DNA from: Paeniglutamicibacter psychrophenolicus
GTDB lineage: Bacteria; Actinomycetota; Actinomycetes; Actinomycetales; Micrococcaceae
Length of the DNA stretch: 64,000 nucleotides
Reading direction: 5' to 3'
Assembly (NCBI RefSeq): GCF_017876575.1
Contig: NZ_JAGIOE010000001.1
Location: 1,488,001-1,552,000, forward strand
Every line of letters begins with the position of its first letter. Positions within the stretch are counted from its first letter, which is position 1. The position numbers were made by a program, and so were the translations under genes. A model generated the notes under the pieces. It was given only the letters and a program-made list of their open reading frames with translations. It searched no databases and was not told the origin of the DNA. Below are positions 1 through 8,912 of the stretch, piece after piece.

Positions 1-2
1 AG

Positions 3-119
3 TACTACCTCGAACGCCACTACGGCCGGGGGTCCCGCACCCTGGGACCCACACCCATCGGCCGGGCCGTGGCCCTTGCCCATCGCGTACGCCGCAGCCA
101 GAAAGGCATCAGATCATGA
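3..119 (+). CDS. Amino-acid ABC transporter permease, C-terminal end (partial)
   Basis: The last 38 codons of a gene cut by the window edge. The visible tail begins YYLERHYGRGSR and is rich in arginine. This looks like the cytoplasmic tail of the HisM/GlnP family of polar amino-acid permeases, which commonly ends in a LERxxxRGS-like motif. Its TGA stop overlaps the ATG of the following ATPase gene in an ATGA arrangement, so the two are translationally coupled and probably form one importer. The substrate cannot be read from this fragment. Confidence 0.72.
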   Translation, partial: YYLERHYGRGSRTLGPTPIGRAVALAHRVRRSQKGIRS

Positions 120-925
120 ACTCGATCCTTGAGTCCCCGTCCCCGGTCCGCACCGACGAGAACCGCTTGCCGCTGGTCCAGGCCCAGGGGGTGCGCAAGA
201 ACTACGGCCAGCTGCAGGTGCTCAAGGGCATCGACCTGCAGGTCGATGCCGGCCAGGTGATGTGCCTGCTCGGGCCCTCGGGCTCGGGAAAGTCCACCTT
301 CCTGCGCTGCATCAACCACCTCGAACGCATCGACGGCGGGAGGATCAACTTCGATGGCGAACTCATCGGCTACGCCCAGCGCAACGGCAAGCTCCACGAG
401 ATGAAGCCGCGCGAGGTCGCACGGCAACGCCGGGGCATCGGGATGGTGTTCCAGCGCTTCAACCTCTTCCCGCACCTGACCGCGCTGGAAAACATCATCG
501 CCGCACCCATCGGCATCAAGCGGATCCCCAAGGCCCAAGCCATTGCCCAGGCCCACGAATTGCTCGAACAGGTCGGGCTGGGAGACAAGGCGTCGCTGCA
601 CCCGGCCAAGCTCTCCGGCGGCCAGCAGCAGCGCGTGGCCATTGCCAGGGCGCTGGCCATGGAACCGAAGCTGATGCTCTTTGACGAGCCGACCAGCGCA
701 CTGGACCCGGAACTGGTGGGAGATGTGCTGGACGTGATGCAAAAGCTCGCAGCCAGCGGCATGACCATGATCGTGGTGACCCACGAGATCGGGTTCGCGC
801 GCAACGTCGCCGACGAGGTGGTGTTCATGGACGGCGGCGTCGTGGTGGAATCCGGTTCGCCGGCCGCCGTGCTGGGCAACCCCAGCCACGAACGCACCCG
901 CGCCTTCCTGGAAAACGTGATCTAG
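116..925 (+). CDS. Polar amino-acid ABC transporter ATP-binding protein (GlnQ/HisP family)
   Basis: 269 aa, the usual length for GlnQ/HisP-type ATPases. The Walker A motif GPSGSGKST lies at residues 53-61, the ABC signature LSGGQQQ starts near residue 166, Walker B LMLFDEP starts near 186, and the switch histidine is in VVTHE near 223. It energises amino-acid import together with the permease that overlaps its start by 4 bp. The extension before the first beta strand is about 20 residues longer than usual. No substrate-binding protein is visible, so it must lie to the left of the window. Family assignment is firm; the amino acid transported is unknown. Confidence 0.93.
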   Translation: MNSILESPSPVRTDENRLPLVQAQGVRKNYGQLQVLKGIDLQVDAGQVMCLLGPSGSGKSTFLRCINHLERIDGGRINFDGELIGYAQRNGKLHEMKPREVARQRRGIGMVFQRFNLFPHLTALENIIAAPIGIKRIPKAQAIAQAHELLEQVGLGDKASLHPAKLSGGQQQRVAIARALAMEPKLMLFDEPTSALDPELVGDVLDVMQKLAASGMTMIVVTHEIGFARNVADEVVFMDGGVVVESGSPAAVLGNPSHERTRAFLENVI

Positions 926-957
926 CGGCGGTGCTCCGGGCCGTGGGTGCCGGTCTT

Positions 958-992
958 GCGGCCGCCTACACCTGCGGGTGTCCAGCGGCCGC
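958..992 (+). terminator. Hairpin after the amino-acid transporter operon
   Basis: GCGGCCGC at 958-965 and 985-992 form the outer arms, and ACACC at 968-972 pairs with GGTGT at 977-981. It sits 33 bp after the ATPase stop. There is no strong T-run, so terminator function is inferred from position and stem strength. Confidence 0.45.
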
Positions 993-1042
993 CCGGTTTC
1001 GCCTGTTAGTGTTCCAAAGGTCGATCCAAATGCTGGGAGTTT

Positions 1043-1807
1043 ATGTTGCAGAAGAAGTGGTTCCTTTCCATGGCCCTTGTTGCCTCGTTGTCGTTCATGA
1101 CCGGGTGCAGTGCCACGGCCGAACCGGAAGCGGCTCCCGCCTCCAGCAGCGCGGCCGTTGAGGCAGCACCATCAGATGCCGCAAGCCCGACCCCGGACCT
1201 CACCGGGGTCCCCGAGATAGTCGCCACCGTCAACGGCGAGGAAATCACCAAGGCCGATTTCACCCGTATCTACGAGGGCCAGTTCGCCCAGGTCCTGCAG
1301 CAGGCGCAACTCTCCGGCGAGGAACTCGACCAGGAGCAATTGCGCAAGCAAACGGCAGAAGGCCTGGTGAACACCGAACTGCTGATCCAGCAGGCGGCCA
1401 AGAAGAAGGTCTTTGCCACGTCCAAGGACCTGGACGCGGCATTGGGGGACGTTGCCAAGTCCAACGACATGGATTCCAAGGAATTCCTGGCGGCCATGGA
1501 TGCCCAGGGCCTGAATGAGGACGCGGTGCGCGCGCAGCTGAAGACCCAGCTGGAGGTCGAACGGTTGATCGCCAAGGAGGTGGGCGATTTCCGGCCCTCC
1601 GAAAAGGAAACCAAGGCCGCGTACCAGGTGGTCCTCGATCAGTTCAAGAAGCAGTCGGCCACCGACAAGGACGCGCCCAAGGCGCCAAGCTACAAGACGA
1701 TGAAGGTCGAGCTCGAACAGCAGCTCAAGCTCCAGAAGGAGGCAGCCGCGGTCAAGGATTACGTCGCGGTGCTCCGCAAGGACGCCAAGGTCACCATGAA
1801 CATGTAG
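1043..1807 (+). CDS. SurA N-terminal domain-like lipoprotein
   Basis: 254 aa. The N-terminus is a lipoprotein signal peptide with a lipobox ending FMTGC, so Cys22 would be lipidated and the protein anchored outside the membrane. A low-complexity Ala/Ser/Pro/Glu linker follows to about residue 50. After it comes a helical region opening VNGEEITKADFTRIYEGQ, typical of the SurA/PrsA N-terminal chaperone domain, with long charged helices to the C-terminus. There is no recognisable parvulin PPIase domain, so a foldase-like holding role is more likely than prolyl isomerisation. The start has GGGAG a few bases upstream. It is a single gene convergent with the GntR gene. It could equally be called a peptidylprolyl-isomerase-like hypothetical lipoprotein. 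Confidence 0.8.
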   Translation: MLQKKWFLSMALVASLSFMTGCSATAEPEAAPASSSAAVEAAPSDAASPTPDLTGVPEIVATVNGEEITKADFTRIYEGQFAQVLQQAQLSGEELDQEQLRKQTAEGLVNTELLIQQAAKKKVFATSKDLDAALGDVAKSNDMDSKEFLAAMDAQGLNEDAVRAQLKTQLEVERLIAKEVGDFRPSEKETKAAYQVVLDQFKKQSATDKDAPKAPSYKTMKVELEQQLKLQKEAAAVKDYVAVLRKDAKVTMNM

Positions 1808-1826
1808 GACCGCCCGGCGGGGTGAC

Positions 1827-2513
1827 TCAGTTTCCTTCGGAGTCGCCCAGGTGCGATAGCAACTCGGCCTCGGCGCGGTCCAGGTAGCCGCGCAGCGCGG
1901 TGCAGGCCTCTTCGCGCTGGCCCGCTTCCAGCAACTCGACCAGCGCGGCGTTCAGCTCCACGTAATGCGAGTGGAAGTCGGGGGCGTCCCCCATGGCATG
2001 GAAGACCAGCCGCATCTGCGCCAGTACCTTGGTCATGAGTTCCTGCAGGTGCACGCTGCCGGTGGCCCGGACCAGCTCCTCGTGGAAGCACTGGTTGGCA
2101 TCGGCCATCTTGGCGATGTTGCCGGCCTCCAGCGCGGCGCGGGCGTCCACGATGATGTCTTCAAGGGCCGAGACGTCCAGGTCGGGCCCCCAGAGCACCG
2201 CGGCGGGCTCGATCATCCGGCGCACCGCATAGATCTCCCGCACGCCCTCGGGCCCGGGGGAGGAAACGAAAACGCCGCGGTTGGGGATGCGGGTGATGAC
2301 CAGCTCGCGGTCCAGCACCGCGAAGGCCTCGCGCAGCGTGTTGCGCGAAACCCCCAGGGCGTTGGAGAGCGACTGCTCGGAAAGCTTGGCGCCGGGCAGC
2401 AGCTGTCCCTCGGCGATCCGTGAGCGCAACACCGCGGCAACCCACGCACCGGTGTGCGCGTGGGTTGACCCCTCGGCCAGGGGCAGGGACGATAACAAGG
2501 CGTTCACTGGCAT
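1827..2513 (-). CDS. GntR-family regulator with FCD ligand domain
   Basis: 228 aa. Residues about 25-90 form a winged HTH with the sequence LSNALGVSRNTLREAF, followed by the wing RIPNRGVFV, typical of FadR-subfamily GntR proteins. The remainder is an all-helical FCD domain with histidines (CFHEE, HSHY) that bind a metal and an organic acid in relatives. It lies 41 bp downstream of the biotin carboxylase gene on the same strand, so it is the last gene of the pxp operon and probably its local repressor. The palindrome at 6724-6738 upstream of pxpA is a candidate operator. The effector is unknown; 5-oxoproline or a related acid would fit the context. Confidence 0.9.
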   Translation of the reverse strand: MPVNALLSSLPLAEGSTHAHTGAWVAAVLRSRIAEGQLLPGAKLSEQSLSNALGVSRNTLREAFAVLDRELVITRIPNRGVFVSSPGPEGVREIYAVRRMIEPAAVLWGPDLDVSALEDIIVDARAALEAGNIAKMADANQCFHEELVRATGSVHLQELMTKVLAQMRLVFHAMGDAPDFHSHYVELNAALVELLEAGQREEACTALRGYLDRAEAELLSHLGDSEGN

Positions 2514-2554
2514 CCTTTCAATCTAATCGAACCCTTCCCCGCAGACAGCAAGCG

Positions 2555-4297
2555 TTAAGCGATGCTCCCGAGTGCTTCGCCGCGGACGATGGCGGTTCCC
2601 GGTTCCTGGGTTCCGCGGCTGAAGCTGCCTGCACGGTGGGCGGTGATGTTCGATTCCATCTTCATGGCCTCAAGCACAGCCACGGTGTCGCCCTCGGCCA
2701 CGGCTGCGCCTTCCTCGACGACCCACTTGACCAGGTTCCCGTTCATCGGGGCGGCCAGGGTCGATTCGTCGGCCGCGGCCGCGATGTTCTGCGCCGCAGC
2801 ATCGAAGGCGGCACCGGTGCCGCCGTGGCGGATCGAGTCCACCAGCGAGGCCGGAAGGCCGATGTTCATGGCCTTGCCGTCAACCTCGATCGTGAGGGTC
2901 TCGCGCGCCGAGCCCGGCTCCGCCGCGGCGATCTCGGGGCTGGAGGCCAGCTCGGCCGCGAACTCGGACTCGATCCAGGTGGTGTAGACCCCGTAGTGCT
3001 CGTTGTTGGCGAAGTCAGCGTTGCGCACCACGGCACGGTGGAACGGCAGCACCGACGGAACGCCGGAGATGACCATCTCGTCCAGGGCGACCTTGGCCCG
3101 GCGCAGCGCCTGGGCGCGGGTGGCACCGGTGACGATCAGCTTGGCCATCAGCGAGTCGTAGTGCGGGGGGATCACCGAGCCGGTGCGCACGCCGGAGTCG
3201 ACGCGGATGCCCGATCCGGTGGGGGCCTCGAACGCGGTGATGCGGCCCGGGCCCGGCAGGAAACCGCGGGCCGGGTCCTCGGCGTTGAGCCGGAACTCGA
3301 AGGAGTGGCCCTGCGGGGTCGGGTCTTCGGTGATCGAGATGGCATCGCCGGAGGCGATGCGGAACTGCTCGGCCACCAGGTCCACGCCGGTGGTTTCCTC
3401 GGTGATCGGGTGCTCTACCTGCAGGCGGGTGTTGACCTCCAGAAAGGAGATCAGCCCGTCGGGTGCCACCAGATACTCGACGGTGCCGGCACCCACATAG
3501 CCGGCTTCGCGGCAGATGGCCTTGGCCGAGGAATGGATGGAGGCGCGCTGCTCGTCGGAAAGGAACGGCGCCGGGGCCTCCTCGACGAGTTTCTGGTGGC
3601 GGCGCTGCAGCGAGCAGTCGCGGGTGCCGACGACCACGACGTTGCCGTGGGTGTCGGCCAGCACCTGGGCCTCGACGTGGCGCGGCCGATCCAGGAAGCG
3701 CTCGACGTAGCACTCGCCGCGGCCGAAGGCCACGATGGCCTCGCGCACCGCGGAATCGAAGGCGTCGTCGATTTCCTCGAAGTTGCGCACGATCTTGATG
3801 CCGCGCCCGCCGCCGCCGAAGGCGGCCTTGATGGCCACCGGCAGCCCGAATTCCTCGGCAAAGGCGCGCACCTCGGCGCCGGATGCCACGGGTCCGTCGG
3901 TGCCGGGCACCAGCGGGGCGTTGGCGCGCACAGCGATCTCGCGGGCGGTGACCTTGTTGCCCAGCGCGCGGATGGCATCGGGGCCCGGGCCGATCCAGGC
4001 CATGCCGGCCTCGATGACGGCCTGGGCGAAGTCGGCGTTCTCGGCCAGGAAGCCGTAGCCGGGGTGCACCGCGTCGGCGCCGGAGCGCTTGGCGATGTCC
4101 AGGATCTTTTCGATGTCCAGGTAGGTCTCGGAGCTGGCCGAGCCGCCCAGCGCGTAGGCCTCATCGGCGCGTCGCACGTGCAGCGCGTCGGCATCCGGAT
4201 CCGAGTAGACGGCCACGGAAACCAGCGATGCGTCGGCGCAGGCGCGGGCAATGCGCACGGCGATTTCCCCGCGGTTGGCGATCAGTACTTTTTTCAT
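2555..4297 (-). CDS. Biotin carboxylase fused to biotin carboxyl carrier domain
   Basis: 580 aa. The N-terminal domain ([19 protein letters not shown]) and the ATP-grasp core with the glycine loop GGGGRGIK and the motif [14 protein letters not shown] mark it as a biotin carboxylase of the AccC/AccA3 type. The C-terminus carries a biotinyl domain with EAMKMES; Lys546 is the expected biotin site. It should load CO2 onto biotin using ATP and bicarbonate. No acyl-CoA carboxyltransferase is nearby. Instead its start overlaps the stop of pxpBC by 4 bp (ATGA). KipI/KipA-type proteins resemble the carboxyltransferase domain of urea carboxylase, so a partnership with PxpBC is plausible. Annotation pipelines often call such genes acetyl/propionyl-CoA carboxylase alpha subunit, which the context here does not support. 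Confidence 0.92.
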   Translation of the reverse strand: MKKVLIANRGEIAVRIARACADASLVSVAVYSDPDADALHVRRADEAYALGGSASSETYLDIEKILDIAKRSGADAVHPGYGFLAENADFAQAVIEAGMAWIGPGPDAIRALGNKVTAREIAVRANAPLVPGTDGPVASGAEVRAFAEEFGLPVAIKAAFGGGGRGIKIVRNFEEIDDAFDSAVREAIVAFGRGECYVERFLDRPRHVEAQVLADTHGNVVVVGTRDCSLQRRHQKLVEEAPAPFLSDEQRASIHSSAKAICREAGYVGAGTVEYLVAPDGLISFLEVNTRLQVEHPITEETTGVDLVAEQFRIASGDAISITEDPTPQGHSFEFRLNAEDPARGFLPGPGRITAFEAPTGSGIRVDSGVRTGSVIPPHYDSLMAKLIVTGATRAQALRRAKVALDEMVISGVPSVLPFHRAVVRNADFANNEHYGVYTTWIESEFAAELASSPEIAAAEPGSARETLTIEVDGKAMNIGLPASLVDSIRHGGTGAAFDAAAQNIAAAADESTLAAPMNGNLVKWVVEEGAAVAEGDTVAVLEAMKMESNITAHRAGSFSRGTQEPGTAIVRGEALGSIA

Positions 4298-5916
4298 GCG
4301 AGGTTTCCTTCGTCGGTGGGGGTTCCGGTGGCCGGAGCGGTGAGAAGTTCAAAGCGGATGGAGGAGCCCGGGGGCAGCTGCGCCGCGGCGCCGATGTCCT
4401 CGGCGATAACCCCGGCGATGACCGGGTATCCGCCGGTGACGGGGTGGTCGGCCAGGAAGAGCACCGGCAGCCCGGAGGGCGGAACCTGCAGGGAACCGAC
4501 GGCGACGCCCTCGGAGGCCAGCTCGCCGGTGCGGATGCGCTCAAGCGGTGCGGCGTCCTCGCCCAGGGCCAGGCGCACCCCGACGCGGTTGGTGTCGGGG
4601 GAGACCTTCCAGGTTTGCCCGGTCAACCGGTCCAGTCCGGCGTCGCCGAACCAGTCGTCGCGCGGGCCTGCAACGACACGCAGCGTGTAGACGCCGTGGG
4701 CATCCGGGACCGGCAGGGTCGAGGGTTCGGGGTTGCCCACCACGTGGGCGCCGTGGATGGCACCGACAGGCAGCAGCGTGCCGGCCGCCAGCGGGGCCGG
4801 CCCGATGCCGGACATCGAGTCGGTGGAGCGCGAACCAAGCACCGTGGGCACGTCGATGCCGCCGCGCACCGCCAGGTAGCTGCGCAGTCCGTTGCGGGCC
4901 GGGGTGAGTTTCAGGACCTCGCCGTCGAGCAGGGCAAACGGGGTGTCCATCGGGATCTCGCGCTCGGTGTGGAAGTCGTCCCCGTCCACCGGGTCGATGT
5001 GGATGCGCGCGCCGGCGCCGCTGACCGCGAGCACCGCGTCCCCGTGGGCGCGCAGGGTGATGCGCCCCATGAGGTTTTCGATGACGGCGTTTCCGGGACG
5101 GTTGCCCACCAGGCGATTGGCCTGGGTGGCGGAACCGGAATCGGCGAAGCCTGCCGCGGAGACGCCGAGGTCGCCGTAGCCGGGGCGGCCGGAGTCCTGG
5201 ATGAGCGATTGCAGGCCTGGGTTGATGACCTCGAGCAGGTTCCCGGCCACCGGTGCGGGGCTTGCGGCGGGTTCGGGCCTGGTGCCCAGGCTCAGCGAGG
5301 TGCGGGAAGGCACGAAGCGCACGCGGTCCTGCGGGCGGATCAGTGCCGGGTTGGCGCGGTCCAGGTCCCAGAGCACCGCGTCGGTGTGGCCGACCAGCTG
5401 CCAGCCGCCGGGGGACTGGCGCGGGTACACCGCGGAGTAGTCCCCGGCCAGTGCGACGGCACCGGAGGGCACCACCTTGCGCGGGGTGGCGCGGCGCGGG
5501 ACGTGCAATTGCTGGTTTTCGCCCAGCAGGTAGGCGAAACCGGGGGCGAAACCGCCAAAGGCTGCCCGCCAGGTCTGGCTCGAGTGGGCGTTGATGACGC
5601 CCTCGACGCTCAGGCCCGTCAGCTCGGCGACCTCGGCCAGGTCCTCCCCGTCGTAGTGCACCGGCACCTCGACGAGCGATCCGGCGTTGGCCGGGGCGGA
5701 GCCAAGTTCAAGGGAGCGCACGGTGCCGGCGATGGCCCGGGCGTTGGCGGCGCAGTCCGCCTTGATGAACAGCGTGCTGGCCGCGGCGAGCACGTCGACC
5801 TGGCCCGGCAGCGGGGTGGCTTTCAGCAGCGCGGAGAGCGCCAGCACCGAGTCCAGGTCGGAGAGTTCGACCAGCACGGAACGGGTGCCGGCGAAGCGCA
5901 CGCCCGACACGCTCAT
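4294..5916 (-). CDS. pxpBC: Fused PxpB-PxpC, 5-oxoprolinase subunits (KipI-KipA fusion)
   Basis: 540 aa. The first about 205 residues are PxpB/KipI-like, with GFAPGFAYL and the PSGAVALAG region. After a short linker, the rest is PxpC/KipA-like, opening [17 protein letters not shown] and continuing [14 protein letters not shown]. In bacteria, PxpA, PxpB and PxpC together hydrolyse 5-oxoproline to glutamate at the cost of ATP. The same two domains resemble the carboxyltransferase part of urea carboxylase. Both ends overlap neighbours by 4 bp (pxpA before, biotin carboxylase after), so expression is tightly coupled. Fusion of B and C is common in actinobacteria. Assignment to 5-oxoproline rather than another cyclic amide is inference. 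Confidence 0.9.
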   Translation of the reverse strand: MSVSGVRFAGTRSVLVELSDLDSVLALSALLKATPLPGQVDVLAAASTLFIKADCAANARAIAGTVRSLELGSAPANAGSLVEVPVHYDGEDLAEVAELTGLSVEGVINAHSSQTWRAAFGGFAPGFAYLLGENQQLHVPRRATPRKVVPSGAVALAGDYSAVYPRQSPGGWQLVGHTDAVLWDLDRANPALIRPQDRVRFVPSRTSLSLGTRPEPAASPAPVAGNLLEVINPGLQSLIQDSGRPGYGDLGVSAAGFADSGSATQANRLVGNRPGNAVIENLMGRITLRAHGDAVLAVSGAGARIHIDPVDGDDFHTEREIPMDTPFALLDGEVLKLTPARNGLRSYLAVRGGIDVPTVLGSRSTDSMSGIGPAPLAAGTLLPVGAIHGAHVVGNPEPSTLPVPDAHGVYTLRVVAGPRDDWFGDAGLDRLTGQTWKVSPDTNRVGVRLALGEDAAPLERIRTGELASEGVAVGSLQVPPSGLPVLFLADHPVTGGYPVIAGVIAEDIGAAAQLPPGSSIRFELLTAPATGTPTDEGNLA

Positions 5917-6671
5917 GCGAAGCTCTTGATGGTGACGCCGGCGGATTCCAGTCCCGCGCGCACCGCGGCGGCCATGGCGACGGCCCCGGCGGTGTCCCCG
6001 TGCACGCAGATGCTCTCGGCGTCCATGGGGATGACCGAGCCGTCGATGGCGACAATGGTCTTCTCGGTGGCCAGGCGGACCATGTTGGCGGTGACGGTTG
6101 CCGGGTCGTGCAGCACCGCATTGGCCTCGCGGCGCGAGACCAGGGTTCCGGCGGGGGTGTAGTTCCTGTCGGCGAAGGCCTCGGCGACCGGGCGCAGGCC
6201 CGCGGCCTCGGCCTTGGCCAGGGCCACGGAGCCGGGAAGCAGCAGCACCGGCAACTCCGAGCCGAAGGCGCGGATGGCGTCGACGACGGCCTGGGCGTGG
6301 GCCTCGTGGTGCACGATGGTGTTGTAGAGCGCGCCGTGCGGCTTGACGTACTTGATGGACGAGCCGGCGGCGCGGGCCAGGGCCTCGAGGGCACCAAGCT
6401 GGTAGAGCACGTCGTCGGCCAGCTCGACGGGGGAGCAGTCCAGGAAGCGGCGGCCGAAGCCGGCCAGGTCCCGGTAGCCCACGTGGGCGCCGATGGTGAC
6501 CCCTGCGGCGACGGCGTCGCGGCAGGTCTGGGCGATGACGCTGGGGTCCCCGGCGTGGAATCCGCAGGCAACGTTTGCCGAGGATACGGAGGTGAAGATG
6601 GCGGCGTCGTCGCCCATCACCCAGTTGCCGAAGGATTCCCCGACGTCGGAATTCAGGTCGATGTAAGGCAT
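5913..6671 (-). CDS. pxpA: 5-oxoprolinase subunit PxpA (LamB/YcsF family)
   Basis: 252 aa, full family length. It shows the diagnostic LamB/YcsF blocks [11 protein letters not shown] at the N-terminus, then [20 protein letters not shown] and VKPHGALYN. The histidine and aspartate residues in them line the active site of this TIM-barrel-like amidohydrolase. PxpA carries out ring opening of 5-oxoproline with PxpB and PxpC. It is the promoter-proximal gene of the operon pxpA-pxpBC-biotin carboxylase-GntR. A 15-bp palindrome lies 53 bp upstream. It is cytosolic, with no signal peptide. Confidence 0.93.
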   Translation of the reverse strand: MPYIDLNSDVGESFGNWVMGDDAAIFTSVSSANVACGFHAGDPSVIAQTCRDAVAAGVTIGAHVGYRDLAGFGRRFLDCSPVELADDVLYQLGALEALARAAGSSIKYVKPHGALYNTIVHHEAHAQAVVDAIRAFGSELPVLLLPGSVALAKAEAAGLRPVAEAFADRNYTPAGTLVSRREANAVLHDPATVTANMVRLATEKTIVAIDGSVIPMDAESICVHGDTAGAVAMAAAVRAGLESAGVTIKSFA

Positions 6672-6723
6672 TTGTGACCCCCGTCTCGTGTTGTGGTTCC
6701 CTTAAGGATGCACTATGAACGCG

Positions 6724-6738
6724 GATTGTTCAACAATC
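6724..6738. promoter_or_regulatory. 15-bp palindrome upstream of pxpA, candidate GntR operator
   Basis: GATTGTT at 6724-6730 and AACAATC at 6732-6738 are perfect reverse complements around one central base. The spacing to the pxpA start and the TTGT/ACAA core fit an operator for the FCD-type GntR encoded at the end of the same operon. Binding is inferred. Confidence 0.55.
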
Positions 6739-6880
6739 TTTCGTTGCTGGTTTTCTCCGCCGCCACCGTTCGTCCCCGCGATTCGCCGTGGCGCATCCGC
6801 CGATTCGGCGCCTAGGATGGGAAAACACAGGCAGTGGTGCCACCAAGCGGGCATCGCACCGATCCAAGGGGAGTGGACAG

Positions 6881-7069
6881 ATGAGATTCATTTTCGAAGT
6901 CGACATGGGCACCGAGGCCATGAAGCTGGACCCCGAGGCGGAGATCTCCCGTGCGTTGCGCTACTGGGCAGGGAACCTCAAGAACTACCCCATGGATCCG
7001 GGCGCGGGCGAAGACATCTACGACAGCGACTACAAGCCCGCGGGCAGCTGGGCCATCGTCGACGACTGA
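6881..7069 (+). CDS. Small hypothetical protein
   Basis: 62 aa, starting MRFIFEVDMGTEAMKLD, with an AAGGGGAG-like ribosome binding site just upstream that decides this start over in-frame codons further back. It is acidic, with no membrane segment. It ends in an acidic stretch, PAGSWAIVDD. The spacing between D, Y and W residues suggests a compact folded domain. It is the first gene after the divergent pxp promoter region, followed by the DUF456 gene. No family was recognised. Confidence 0.62.
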   Translation: MRFIFEVDMGTEAMKLDPEAEISRALRYWAGNLKNYPMDPGAGEDIYDSDYKPAGSWAIVDD

Positions 7070-7137
7070 GCCCCTTTCCTGCCCGGGGGTCGGCGCGCCC
7101 CTCGGCACCGGGCCCCGCGGGTGCCAGACTTGCACGT

Positions 7138-7638
7138 GTGGATATCCAAATCATCAGCACCGTTGTTGCCGGGTTGCTCCTGGCGGTCGCCGTCGTGGGA
7201 ACCATCGTTCCGGTGCTCCCCGGAAGCCTGTTGGCCATCGGCACGCTGCTGGCCTGGGGCTGGATCCTGGGCAGCCCCGCCGCCTGGTGGTGCGCCGGGA
7301 TCGGCATGGGCCTGACGCTCGCCGGCTGGAGCGCCTCGACGGTGCTGACCGGACGGAACCTCAAGCAGCAGAAGATCCCGCGCGGCTCCATTGCCCTGGC
7401 CATCGCGTTGGCCGTGGTGGGCATGTTCGTCATTCCCGTGCTGGGGCTCTTCATCGGCTTTGCGCTGGGGCTGGTGCTGGGGGAATACGGGCGGCGCAAG
7501 GATTTCCCCGCCGCGTTGCGGGCCTCGGGCTCCGCGCTCAAGGCCATGGGGATCGGTGTCCTGGTCGAATTCGGCTGCGCGGCCATGGCCTCTTCGGTGT
7601 GGATGATCGGCGTGATCGTGCACTTCACCACCCGCTGA
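7138..7638 (+). CDS. DUF456 family membrane protein
   Basis: 166 aa, with a GTG start giving VDIQIISTVVAGLLL. The open frame extends upstream, but the conserved family N-terminus begins here. Four to five hydrophobic segments are visible, including a glycine-rich pair of the pattern PVLGLFIGFALGLVLGEY, typical of DUF456 proteins. The first segment contains VVGTIVPVLPG, also conserved in the family. It is an inner membrane protein of unknown function. Its last 14 bases overlap the convergent small gene on the other strand. Confidence 0.8.
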   Translation: MDIQIISTVVAGLLLAVAVVGTIVPVLPGSLLAIGTLLAWGWILGSPAAWWCAGIGMGLTLAGWSASTVLTGRNLKQQKIPRGSIALAIALAVVGMFVIPVLGLFIGFALGLVLGEYGRRKDFPAALRASGSALKAMGIGVLVEFGCAAMASSVWMIGVIVHFTTR

Positions 7639-7912
7639 GCCGGGCCCGACGGGCCCAATCGGGGGCCGACCCGCCCAGGCGGATCGGAACCACGGTTCTC
7701 TCGCCACGCTCCATGTAGGCAAATTCAGCGCAAATGGAAGCCGCCCTGCCCGCGGCATGCGCTTGCGCCCACCGCAGCAGCTCGTGGTCGTCGCCGGCGC
7801 CGGTCAGGCGCCATTCATCGCTTGCACCGTATTCGTGCCGGAGGTCCACGCGGTAGGCCGGCCGCAGCTCTTCCGTCTGCACGAAGCGGGGGTCGAGGTT
7901 GGTGGCGGTCAT
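7625..7912 (-). CDS. Hypothetical protein, 95 aa
   Basis: It starts MTATNLDPRFVQTEEL. The frame stays open far upstream, but that part reads as noncoding, arginine/proline-rich sequence. The body contains DLRHEYGASDEWRL and HELLRWAQAHAAGRA, an alternation of charged and hydrophobic residues suggesting a small alpha/beta protein. No family is recognised and there is no membrane segment. Its 3' end overlaps the DUF456 gene by 14 bp in convergent orientation. Confidence 0.6.
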   Translation of the reverse strand: MTATNLDPRFVQTEELRPAYRVDLRHEYGASDEWRLTGAGDDHELLRWAQAHAAGRAASICAEFAYMERGERTVVPIRLGGSAPDWARRARLSGW

Positions 7913-8142
7913 GGTGCCGGCCCGGCTGCGGGGCAACGGAACCGCCGGGGATCGACCCCGATCCGGGGTATTGTGCCGCCCGCCACGGTAAAAGCGCGGT
8001 CCAGGCCACAACCCCCTGTGAGCTTGCCAACCGAAAGCGCATAATAGCGCACCCGGGCGCGAAAGCACACGTAATCTCGAGGGTATAACGAACGATTCTT
8101 GGACGGGTGTGGATTTCCCCGCGAGCTGAAAAGGGGTAGGGA

Positions 8143-8526
8143 ATGCGATTGCTGCAAAAGACAATGCCACTGGGTGAAGACATCTTGCTGGCACGTCACG
8201 GGTCGAACATCGTCGAGATGACCCAGGACCGCAAGAACAACCTGACCCGCGCCCGCCTTGTCGACGGAAGCATCGACACGGCCTCGAACTTCCTGGTGAG
8301 CCTGCACGCCATGGCCGCGACCACCCCCGCCGAGCGTTTCACCAAGGTCGCCGGCGACTACTCGGCGGACCGGCTCCCGGTCAGCCGCCAGGAAATCCGG
8401 TTCATGGCCAAGATCACCGGCATCTGGGCCGTTGCCTCGACCGTCTTCATTGGCGCACTGGGCTGGGTCATCTTCAACTACGGCGATCCGGAATCGCTGG
8501 TGGGAATGATGAGCGCCGCCTACTAG
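8143..8526 (+). CDS. Hypothetical single-pass membrane protein
   Basis: 127 aa, preceded by a purine-rich AAAAGGGGTAGGG ribosome binding region. Residues 1-85 are soluble and polar; near residue 90 the motif ITGIWAVASTVFIGALGWV forms one membrane helix, leaving a short acidic tail. The orientation is therefore probably N-in with most of the protein in the cytoplasm. It is a single gene followed by a clear terminator at 8553-8603. No family was recognised. Confidence 0.68.
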   Translation: MRLLQKTMPLGEDILLARHGSNIVEMTQDRKNNLTRARLVDGSIDTASNFLVSLHAMAATTPAERFTKVAGDYSADRLPVSRQEIRFMAKITGIWAVASTVFIGALGWVIFNYGDPESLVGMMSAAY

Positions 8527-8552
8527 GAACGGACCCGCACCACCTGCTTGCC

Positions 8553-8603
8553 GCCTCGTCGCGACGCACCTTGTCAAAGGGTGTCGGCCGACGGGGCTTT
8601 TTT
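8553..8603 (+). terminator. Rho-independent terminator
   Basis: GCCTCGTCG at 8553-8561 pairs (one G-T wobble) with CGACGGGGC at 8589-8597. An inner stem forms from CACC and GGTG, and six T residues follow at 8598-8603. It terminates the membrane-protein gene ending at 8526. Confidence 0.8.
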
Positions 8604-8634
8604 GCGCCCGTGCAGGATGAGGGAAGGCTCCTCC

Positions 8635-8874
8635 CTAGCGCTTGCGGAACGAGAAGCGCCCGATGATCCAGCCAATGAGCAGCACCGCGCCCAGGGAAAT
8701 CCATAGCGGTGCGTTCAGGTCCAGGAACAGCAGCTCGATGCGGACCCGTTGGCGGTTCTGCAGGATGAAGACCAGCACCGCGACGGCGCCGACGATCGCG
8801 ATCCAGTTCTTGACGGTCATCCGCGAGAGGAATCGCACCACGGGGTTCGTTCCGGTTCCAGGGGTTTCGCTCAT
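8635..8874 (-). CDS. LapA/DUF1049-type small membrane protein
   Basis: 79 aa. A soluble start with MTVKNWIAIVGAVAVLVF leads into the first membrane helix. A short loop containing LQNRQRVRIELLFLD follows, then a second helix LGAVLLIGWIIGRF and a basic tail FSFRKR. The pattern of two helices separated by QN..V.I.FLF.. is that of the lipopolysaccharide-assembly LapA domain family, which is widespread outside LPS makers with unknown function. It is a single gene between the terminator and the TetR gene. Confidence 0.78.
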   Translation of the reverse strand: MSETPGTGTNPVVRFLSRMTVKNWIAIVGAVAVLVFILQNRQRVRIELLFLDLNAPLWISLGAVLLIGWIIGRFSFRKR

Positions 8875-8912
8875 GGGGTCAGCGTATCGCGGATTCGTGG
8901 TTTGACGGGTGG

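Noticed and set aside
2420-4690. Plus-strand open frame of 756 codons opposite the biotin carboxylase gene
   Set aside because: Same type of shadow; the minus-strand gene has intact catalytic and biotin motifs.
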